NCBI GenBank assembly: GCA_002344885.1
Contig: DDUQ01000059.1
Location: forward strand, 1 to 29,104
Direction of reading: 5' to 3'
DNA: 29,104 bases
Source: Comamonadaceae bacterium UBA2334
GTDB taxonomy: Bacteria > Pseudomonadota > Gammaproteobacteria > Burkholderiales > Burkholderiaceae_C
Position numbers and translations under genes: made by a program. Below are positions 24,062-29,104 of this stretch, in pieces. The notes under the pieces were generated by a model that saw nothing but the letters and a program-made list of their open reading frames with translations, searched no databases and was not told the DNA's origin. Positions within the stretch are counted from its first letter, which is position 1, and every line of letters begins with the position of its first letter.

Positions 24062-24604
24062 GTGTCGCGGCATCACGCCCCTTCGGTGTCCTATCCGGTG
24101 GGGCGTTCGCGTTTTCTGGGCGTTTGTCTGGCCCTGTGGGGTGTGGGCGTGGCCGTGGCAAGCGTGCAATTGACAGCCCTGACCGGGAAATCCGTCCAGA
24201 CCGTGGACGGGTTGTGGGCTGCGGCAGGCTGCATGGTCTTGATCAGTTTGCTGCTGTGGCGGCAATGGTGGATCACCCCCGTTGGCTGGTTGACCTGGGA
24301 TCCGCCAACTGCTGACGAGTTGCTGGACGGCACGCCCACGGGCGACGTAGCCAGTGGCTGGTGGTGGTCACCTGACAGCGAATGTTCAACCCATTTGCCC
24401 ATTGGCGCCCCGGTCGTCGTGCTCGACCTGGGTTCTCACATGGCCCTGAGCGTGCCTTGTGTGCAGCCATCCTCACGCGGCAGGCTATGGTTTGTGCCAA
24501 ACATGACATGCGGCCACCCTGTCTGGATCTGGGTGGACGCGCGCATGCATGCCGATCGATGGTTGCCTTTGCGGCGCGCACTTCGACCCATTCGGGTCAT
24601 GTGA
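24062..24604 (+). CDS. Small membrane protein, possibly YgfX-like
   Basis: I do not firmly recognise this 180-residue protein. It has two membrane helices near residues 18-40 and 48-66 joined by a short loop, then a Trp-rich part predicted as strands (PVGWLTWDPP, ASGWWWSPDS, VVVLDLGSHMALSV, RGRLWFVPNM, HPVWIWVDA) and an end with DRWLPLRRALRPI. This layout, a helix hairpin followed by a W-rich strand domain and a final W..LRRAL, resembles the YgfX/CptA family, whose gene lies near nadB-rpoE in some gammaproteobacteria. The start is a GTG with no clear ribosome site; GTG 24086 is an alternative. It lies between fabF and rpoE, so it may be linked to envelope stress. Remote homology is inference. 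Confidence 0.72.
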   Translation: MSRHHAPSVSYPVGRSRFLGVCLALWGVGVAVASVQLTALTGKSVQTVDGLWAAAGCMVLISLLLWRQWWITPVGWLTWDPPTADELLDGTPTGDVASGWWWSPDSECSTHLPIGAPVVVLDLGSHMALSVPCVQPSSRGRLWFVPNMTCGHPVWIWVDARMHADRWLPLRRALRPIRVM

Positions 24605-24700
24605 AACTGGCTTGGCAGTGAGCCAACTGCTTTTGACGTGGGCTCGGTGCCGGGCTGTCGGTGGTTTGGGCTCGGTTATATTGCAGCGCCTGCGCCCAAC

Positions 24701-25339
24701 ATGACGTCATTCAACACCCGTACCACTGCCGCCGATAACGATGCCTTGCTGGTGCAGCGCGCTGTGGCGGGCGAGTCTCGGGCTTTCGAGTTGCTGGTCG
24801 TCAAATACCAACGCCGTGTCGAGCGGCTGATCGGCCGCATGGTGCGCGACGCAGACCTGGTGCCCGACATCGCGCAGGAAACCTTCATTCGTGCCTACCG
24901 CGCCTTGCCGCAGTTTCGCGGGGAGGCGCAGTTTTACACCTGGCTCTACCGAATTGCCGTCAACACAGCTAAAAAGCACCTGATGGACATCAAACGCGAC
25001 CCGGTGGTGACCCTGTCATCGCTGGAATCCGATGATGACGATGAAACTTCCGGTCACGAATTGGCACAAAGATTGGGTGCAACCACCGATGAAACACCCG
25101 ATGCCGTGCTCGCCAGCAAGGAAATTGCCTTGGCTGTCAACGAGGCCATGGATGCATTGCCCGAAGAATTGCGCCAGGCCATTACCTTGCGTGAGATCGA
25201 TGGCCTCAGCTATGACGACATTGCCCAGGCCCTCGATTGCCCGATCGGTACCGTGCGTTCGCGCATCTTTCGAGCCCGTGAGGCCATCTCGAACCGCATC
25301 AAGCCCATGCTGGAGCGGCAGACGGGCAAGCGGTGGTGA
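24701..25339 (+). CDS. rpoE: Extracytoplasmic sigma factor RpoE
   Basis: Sigma-E type ECF factor that directs transcription of envelope stress genes. The 212-residue product has region 2 (FELLVVKYQRRVERL, DIAQETFIRAYRALPQF, FYTWLYRIAVNTAKKHL), an acidic linker (ESDDDDETSGHE) and region 4 (LPEELRQAITLREIDGLSY, IAQALDCPIGTVRSRIFRA). ATG 24701 gives the family N-terminus. rseA begins 36 bases later, the normal order for a sigma factor and its anti-sigma. No GGAAC-type autoregulatory promoter could be found upstream. Confidence 0.97.
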   Translation: MTSFNTRTTAADNDALLVQRAVAGESRAFELLVVKYQRRVERLIGRMVRDADLVPDIAQETFIRAYRALPQFRGEAQFYTWLYRIAVNTAKKHLMDIKRDPVVTLSSLESDDDDETSGHELAQRLGATTDETPDAVLASKEIALAVNEAMDALPEELRQAITLREIDGLSYDDIAQALDCPIGTVRSRIFRAREAISNRIKPMLERQTGKRW

Positions 25340-25375
25340 ACTTTTTTCGCATGAACGCTTCAACCTTTCATCAGC

Positions 25376-26140
25376 ATGAAACCTGGATCCATTGACATGA
25401 CGCCAGCACAACCTGCTCAGCGCCCACCGGCTTCCCGCACGGCCGAAATGGTTTCTGCGTGGATGGATGGCGACACCTCGCCAGACGGCCACCCGGACGG
25501 TGCCGCCTGGGACGATGAGGCATGGCGGGCGTCATGGCACAGCTACCACGTCATCGGGGATGTGCTGCGTGGTCGCACACCCGGTGAAGCTGAAGACACA
25601 CCGCTGGCCTGTTCACAGGCCGAGGCTTGGGCGTTTGCACGCCGTGTGGTCGAGCAGGCAGGGGTGGTGCAGGCCGCTGAAGGTGCCAGCGCGGGCGGTG
25701 CGCTGGTCCAGGTGCCCGTCTTGGTGGCGGCTCCAATGGCCGAAGCTTCGGGGACGACGCCCCAGCCAGCCGCAAACGATGCGGTGTTCCGCTGGAAGAT
25801 GGTGGCTGGATTCGCCTCGGTGGCTGCCGTTGCGGTGGTGGCGTGGTCGGTTGTTGGTGGTTTGGGTGGGTCACCCGACCGGGGGGCGGTGTTGGCCTCA
25901 GGCGGAGCTGCAGCTCCCGTTGTGCAGGTGGCGGGTACGAACTTCCCGGTGGCGTCGGTCACGTCGGTTGCCCAAACGCTGCCTGAGCCCGTTTGGGTTG
26001 CCACGCCGCAAGGGGTGATGCTTCGCGACCCGCGCCTGGAAGAACTCATGCGGACCCATCGTCAGACCGGTGGGGGGGCTGTGCTTCAAGTGCCCGCCGG
26101 GTTCCTGCGTGCGGCTACCCATGATGCCGGGCAGCGGTGA
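25376..26140 (+). CDS. rseA: Anti-sigma-E factor RseA
   Basis: Inner-membrane protein that holds RpoE inactive until it is cut by regulated proteases. The 254-residue product has an N-terminal anti-sigma domain (MVSAWMDGD, WRASWHSYHVIGDVLRG), a membrane helix at about 140-162 (KMVAGFASVAAVAVVAWSVVGG) and a periplasmic tail ending in MLRDPRLEELMRTHRQ and LQVPAGFLRAA, a betaproteobacterial pattern. An in-frame ATG at 25397 is an alternative start. Its stop overlaps a GTG that may start rseB. Confidence 0.93.
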   Translation: MKPGSIDMTPAQPAQRPPASRTAEMVSAWMDGDTSPDGHPDGAAWDDEAWRASWHSYHVIGDVLRGRTPGEAEDTPLACSQAEAWAFARRVVEQAGVVQAAEGASAGGALVQVPVLVAAPMAEASGTTPQPAANDAVFRWKMVAGFASVAAVAVVAWSVVGGLGGSPDRGAVLASGGAAAPVVQVAGTNFPVASVTSVAQTLPEPVWVATPQGVMLRDPRLEELMRTHRQTGGGAVLQVPAGFLRAATHDAGQR

Positions 26141-27189
26141 GCTGGGTCACGGTTTGCAAGCGATTTTTTGAGATAAAAATGAACCTATCGCTTGTATTTA
26201 CTGTATTGTTTGCTATATTTTATTTTCAGCCTGCAGTGGCCGATCAAGCCTCTGCAGCGAAGACGGTGGGGCCGGTTGTTGCACAGGATGTGGGTGCCTG
26301 GTTGCGAAAGCTCAATGCGTCGTCTCAGCGCAAGGCGTACACGGGTACTTTTGTGGTCTCCACTGCCGGCTCCATGTCGAGCGCGCGCATCTGGCATGTG
26401 TGCGATGGTGAGCAACAGGTGGAGCGGGTGGACACACTGACGGGTCCTGCACGCAGCACGTTGCGCCGTAACGATGAGGTGGTCACGTTTTTGCCCGATA
26501 CGCAGGTGGCGTTGTTGGAGCGCCGGGACGCGCTGAGCCTGTTTCCGGCCCTGTTGCAGCCCGGTGATCAGGCTGTTGGCGATTTCTACGCGTTGCGACC
26601 ATTGACGGCATCGGACCGTGTGGCCGGGCTGCTGACCGATGTGCACGAACTCGTGCCCAGAGACGACTGGCGGTTCGGATACCGGGTCTGGTCTGACCGC
26701 AAAACCGGATTGGTGCTGAAGCTGCAGACCCTGGATCCCGAGCGCAGGGTGCTGGAGCAGGTGGCCTTCTCCGAGTTGAACATGGGTGCACCGGTCAAGG
26801 CCGAGCATTTGTTGGGCATGATGAACAACCGCTCGGGTTACACCGTGCACAACCTGACGACGGTGCGTACCACGCCGCTCGAGCAGGGTTGGCGTTTGAA
26901 GCAACCACTGCCCGGGTTTTCATCGAGCGGTTGCCATGTGCGCACGTTTGCCACATGGGCCGATCAGAAGAACGCGCCCATGCAGTGCGTGTTCTCCGAT
27001 GGGTTGGCCTCCATTTCGGTGTTTGTAGAAGTGTTCGATGCGTCCCGTCACATGGGCAGCGGCCAAATGGCTTCAGGCGCTACGCAGTCGCTCTCGCGCC
27101 GGGTGGGTGATCATTGGGTCACGTTTGTCGGGGAGGTGCCCGCCAAGACTCTGGCCTGGTTTGCCCATTCGTTGGAGCGGACCCGTTGA
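26137..27189 (+). CDS. rseB: Sigma-E regulatory protein RseB/MucB
   Basis: Periplasmic protein that binds the RseA tail and guards it from cleavage, and senses mislocalised lipoprotein or lipopolysaccharide. The product (350 residues from GTG 26137) has a signal peptide with hydrophobic core LVFTVLFAIFYF and likely cut after PAVA, then the two-domain RseB fold: AWLRKLNASSQRKAYTGTFVV, RIWHVCDGEQQVERVDTLTG, YRVWSDRKTGLVLKLQTLD, and a C-terminal domain with CVFSDGLASISVFVEVF. GTG 26137 overlaps the rseA stop (GTGA) and adds Lys/Arg residues before the core; ATG 26179 gives a signal peptide without positive charge. The choice is uncertain. The 5' end is unlike its surroundings because it lies in an AT-rich element. 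Confidence 0.92.
   Translation: MSWVTVCKRFFEIKMNLSLVFTVLFAIFYFQPAVADQASAAKTVGPVVAQDVGAWLRKLNASSQRKAYTGTFVVSTAGSMSSARIWHVCDGEQQVERVDTLTGPARSTLRRNDEVVTFLPDTQVALLERRDALSLFPALLQPGDQAVGDFYALRPLTASDRVAGLLTDVHELVPRDDWRFGYRVWSDRKTGLVLKLQTLDPERRVLEQVAFSELNMGAPVKAEHLLGMMNNRSGYTVHNLTTVRTTPLEQGWRLKQPLPGFSSSGCHVRTFATWADQKNAPMQCVFSDGLASISVFVEVFDASRHMGSGQMASGATQSLSRRVGDHWVTFVGEVPAKTLAWFAHSLERTR
26157..26232 (+). repeat. AT-rich element encoding the RseB signal peptide
   Basis: An AT-rich block with perfect 8-base arms CAAGCGAT (26157-26164) and ATCGCTTG (26187-26194). It holds TCGCTT (26188-26193) and TTGTTTGCTAT (26206-26216) at the same spacing as in the element before sppA. It also contains TTGTAT (26192-26197) and TATATT (26214-26219) 16 bases apart, which could act as a promoter. 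It encodes most of the RseB signal peptide and contains the ATG at 26179. Confidence 0.62.
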
Positions 27190-27220
27190 CGGGTTGCCAT
27201 GCACGGCGTCCATGACCCAC

Positions 27221-27250
27221 TTGACGATGTTTCGTTCGTCCCCATTTGAT
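27221..27250 (+). promoter_or_regulatory. Candidate promoter of mucD
   Basis: TTGACG (27221-27226) and TTTGAT (27245-27250) are 18 bases apart in the 108-base gap between rseB and mucD. The -35 is good and the -10 is four of six. It would let mucD be expressed apart from the rpoE operon. Confidence 0.4.
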
Positions 27251-27297
27251 TCCCGAATTCGTCTGTTGTGACACCCGTTGTATCCAGGAGTAAACCT

Positions 27298-28791
27298 ATG
27301 TTTTCTTTGCGTGTCTCGCGTTCACTGTTCCCTGTGGCAGCTGCCTGCAGCTCTCTGGTGTGGGCGCTAGGGGTGGCGACCGTGTCATTGCCTGCCATTG
27401 CGCAATCAGCGGCCAGCCAGGCAGTGGTGCGTGGTTTGCCTGATTTCACCGAGCTTGTTGAACAAGTCGGACCGTCGGTAGTCAACATTCGCACGCTCGA
27501 AAAGACACGCGCAGGCAACACAGCGGGTGAGGGGCCGGACGAGCAGATGCTCGAATTTTTCAGGCGCTTTGGCATCCCTGTGCCGCCCGGTGCAGGCCGG
27601 GGCAACCCCCGTCAGGAGAGGGGTGAAGGCGAACGTCCGACGGGTGTCGGTTCGGGCTTCATCCTGACGCAGGATGGTTTCATCATGACCAACGCCCATG
27701 TTGTGGATGGCGCAGACGAACTGCTGGTGACCTTGCCTGACAAGCGCGAGTTCAAGGCCCGCGTGGTGGGTGCCGACAAGCGCACCGATGTGGCAGTGGT
27801 CAAAATCGATGCATTGGGTTTGCCTGCGGTCCGTATCGGGGACGTCGGACGGATCAGGGTGGGTGAGTGGGTGATGGCCATCGGCTCCCCCTTCGGCCTG
27901 GAAAGTACCGTGACGGCCGGTATCGTCAGCGCCAAGCAACGCGATACAGGGGATTACCTGCCCTTCATCCAAACCGACGTTGCCATCAACCCGGGCAATT
28001 CGGGTGGGCCACTGATCAACATGCGCGGTGAAGTCATCGGCATCAACAGCCAGATTTACTCCAGGTCGGGTGGATTCATGGGCATTTCGTTCGCCATTCC
28101 TGTCGACGAGGCCATGCGAGTGGCCGATCAGTTGCGCGCAACCGGCAAAGTGACCCGTGGCCGCATCGGTGTCTCTATCGATCAGGTGTCGAAAGATGTT
28201 GCCGAGTCGTTGGGCCTCGGCGATGCCAAAGGTGCTTTGGTGCGGGGCGTAGAGACCGATTCGCCCGCTGGCAAGGCTGGTATCGAGGCTGGCGACATCA
28301 TCATCAGGTTCGACGGCAAGCCGATCGACAAGTCAGTGGATTTGCCTCGCCTGGTGGGCAACACCAAGCCGGGCACACGCAGCACCGTCACGGTCTTCAG
28401 GCGTGGCCAAACCAAGGACCTTTCGATCGTGGTCGGTGAGGTCGAGCCCGAGCAAAAGCAGGCCTCCCGTCGCCCTTCAGGCGGTGAGAACAAGGTTGTG
28501 CCCGCCGGTGCTGCCAAAGGTTTGGGGTTGGGTCTGGCGGATCTGACCGATGCCCAGCGCAGCCAGCTCAAAATCAAGGGCGGTGTGCGGATCGAGTCTG
28601 CCGAGGGTGCTGCCGCGCGTGCCGGTCTCCGCGAAGGCGACATCGTGCTGGCATTGGCCAACACGGAAATCGCCTCGGTGAAGGACTTTGAAGCGGTGGC
28701 CAGCAAGCTCGAAAAAAATCGCCCGGTCAGTCTGCTGGTGCGGCGTGGCGAGTGGGCACAGTATGTGGTTATTCGTCCCAATGGACGGTGA
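27298..28791 (+). CDS. mucD: Periplasmic serine protease, DegP/MucD type
   Basis: HtrA-family protease and chaperone for misfolded envelope proteins. The 497-residue precursor has a signal peptide (hydrophobic to about residue 35, ending PAIAQS), a trypsin-like domain with the triad H134 (TNAHVVDGAD), D164 (KRTDVAVVKID) and S235 (NPGNSGGPLIN), and two PDZ domains (about 285-380 and 405-490), the second with AARAGLREGDIVLALAN. A strong ribosome site (AGGAG) is nine bases before ATG 27298; an upstream GTG at 27268 was rejected. The order rpoE-rseA-rseB-mucD matches the alginate/envelope stress module of Pseudomonas. Confidence 0.96.
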   Translation: MFSLRVSRSLFPVAAACSSLVWALGVATVSLPAIAQSAASQAVVRGLPDFTELVEQVGPSVVNIRTLEKTRAGNTAGEGPDEQMLEFFRRFGIPVPPGAGRGNPRQERGEGERPTGVGSGFILTQDGFIMTNAHVVDGADELLVTLPDKREFKARVVGADKRTDVAVVKIDALGLPAVRIGDVGRIRVGEWVMAIGSPFGLESTVTAGIVSAKQRDTGDYLPFIQTDVAINPGNSGGPLINMRGEVIGINSQIYSRSGGFMGISFAIPVDEAMRVADQLRATGKVTRGRIGVSIDQVSKDVAESLGLGDAKGALVRGVETDSPAGKAGIEAGDIIIRFDGKPIDKSVDLPRLVGNTKPGTRSTVTVFRRGQTKDLSIVVGEVEPEQKQASRRPSGGENKVVPAGAAKGLGLGLADLTDAQRSQLKIKGGVRIESAEGAAARAGLREGDIVLALANTEIASVKDFEAVASKLEKNRPVSLLVRRGEWAQYVVIRPNGR

Positions 28792-28843
28792 TCCTTCCCA
28801 GGCGGTACGCGGGTGCTTCAGGGCCTGCTTCATGGGGTGACGG

Positions 28844-28849
28844 TAAAAT
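28844..28849 (+). promoter_or_regulatory. Possible lepA promoter -10 box
   Basis: TAAAAT in the 232-base gap between mucD and lepA, with no convincing -35. The rest of the gap shows no gene and no strong hairpin, although CTTGCAGCACGCC and nearby GC-rich words could form weak structure. Confidence 0.3.
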
Positions 28850-29023
28850 CATTGGTTTTGTCTGGTCGGCGTGAGTGCGTTGCTTGCAGCACGCCATGAT
28901 GACCAGTCGAGTATCGGGTTTGGCACAGATGCCGGGCACAGCTTGCCCAGGCAAAAGTGCGCTGCACAGCCCGGTGCAACCTTGCCATGGGGCGGTTACC
29001 CGTCCGATCCCGCGTAGCTCCCG

Positions 29024-29104
29024 ATGAATCACATCCGCAATTTCTCCATCATTGCCCATATCGATCATGGCAAGTCCACTCTGGCCGATCGCCTGATCCA
29101 GCGC
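29024..29104 (+). CDS. lepA: Elongation factor 4 (LepA), first 27 codons
   Basis: Ribosome-associated GTPase linked to translation under stress. Only the start is present: NHIRNFSIIAHIDHGKSTLA contains the G1 P-loop AHIDHGKST, which is distinctive of LepA with this N-terminus. The frame is open to the last base of the window. Position after mucD is the usual one in Burkholderiales. Confidence 0.95.
   Translation, partial: MNHIRNFSIIAHIDHGKSTLADRLIQR

Noticed and set aside
24612..24634. Small TTGGC/GCCAA hairpin followed by four T, after the membrane protein gene
   Set aside because: The stem is only five base pairs, too weak to call a terminator before rpoE.
24660..24700. Possible rpoE promoter with TATATT near 24679
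   Set aside because: No -35 at a suitable distance, and no sigma-E type GGAAC box; too weak to list.
1..29104. CRISPR arrays, tRNA or rRNA genes, insertion sequences, phage genes, toxin-antitoxin pairs
   Set aside because: None was seen: no regular spaced repeats, no cloverleaf-like segments noticed, and no transposase, integrase or toxin-like proteins among the supported genes.

Overview
The window is a high-GC chromosomal segment of a betaproteobacterium, order Burkholderiales and most likely family Comamonadaceae. The reasons are the gene order ppc | hemC-hemD-hemX-hemY, then rne | rluC - HAD phosphatase - Rieske - sppA, then maf | yceD - rpmF - plsX - fab genes - rpoE - rseA - rseB - mucD - lepA, the style of the proteins (for example the RNase E tail and the RseA C-terminus), and small AT-rich palindromic repeats of a kind I associate with comamonads. 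Family placement is inference. The first 16 bases match the end of an Illumina sequencing adapter, so the left edge is a contig end with uncut adapter and not genome sequence.

Layout. Bases 17-1872: N-terminal two thirds of phosphoenolpyruvate carboxylase on the minus strand. Bases 2047-7822: a tightly packed plus-strand block hemC, hemD, hemX, hemY and a GGDEF diguanylate cyclase, the last four joined by start/stop overlaps. Bases 7870-7899: a hairpin shared by two convergent units. Bases 7936-10911: rne on the minus strand, with a leader of about 475 nt. Bases 11407-15130: rluC, an H-NS family gene with its own promoter and terminator, a HAD phosphatase, a Rieske protein and the membrane protease SppA, followed by galU (15164-16051). 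Bases 16089-17531: a minus-strand pair, an RsmI-like methyltransferase and the Maf/YceF pyrophosphatase. Bases 17582-24024: yceD, rpmF, plsX, fabH, fabD, fabG, acpP and fabF, the core of type II fatty acid synthesis. Bases 24062-24604: a small two-helix membrane protein that may be YgfX-like. Bases 24701-28791: the envelope stress module rpoE-rseA-rseB-mucD. Bases 29024-29104: the first 27 codons of lepA.

How the genes work together. HemC and HemD make uroporphyrinogen III; HemX and HemY are membrane proteins that accompany the pathway. PlsX, FabH, FabD, FabG, AcpP and FabF start and elongate acyl chains and feed phospholipid synthesis. RpoE, held by RseA and RseB, responds to envelope damage, and MucD is a periplasmic protease of that response. 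RNase E, RluC, RpmF, YceD, the RsmI-like enzyme and LepA act in RNA processing, ribosome build-up and translation.

The most unusual signal is a family of short AT-rich elements seen three times: inside the hemD reading frame (about 3251-3322), at the sppA promoter and start codon (about 14134-14176), and over the rseA/rseB junction, where it encodes the RseB signal peptide (about 26157-26232). The last two share two sequence blocks at identical spacing. Everything else is largely conserved housekeeping sequence; no tRNA, rRNA, CRISPR array, insertion sequence or phage gene was seen.
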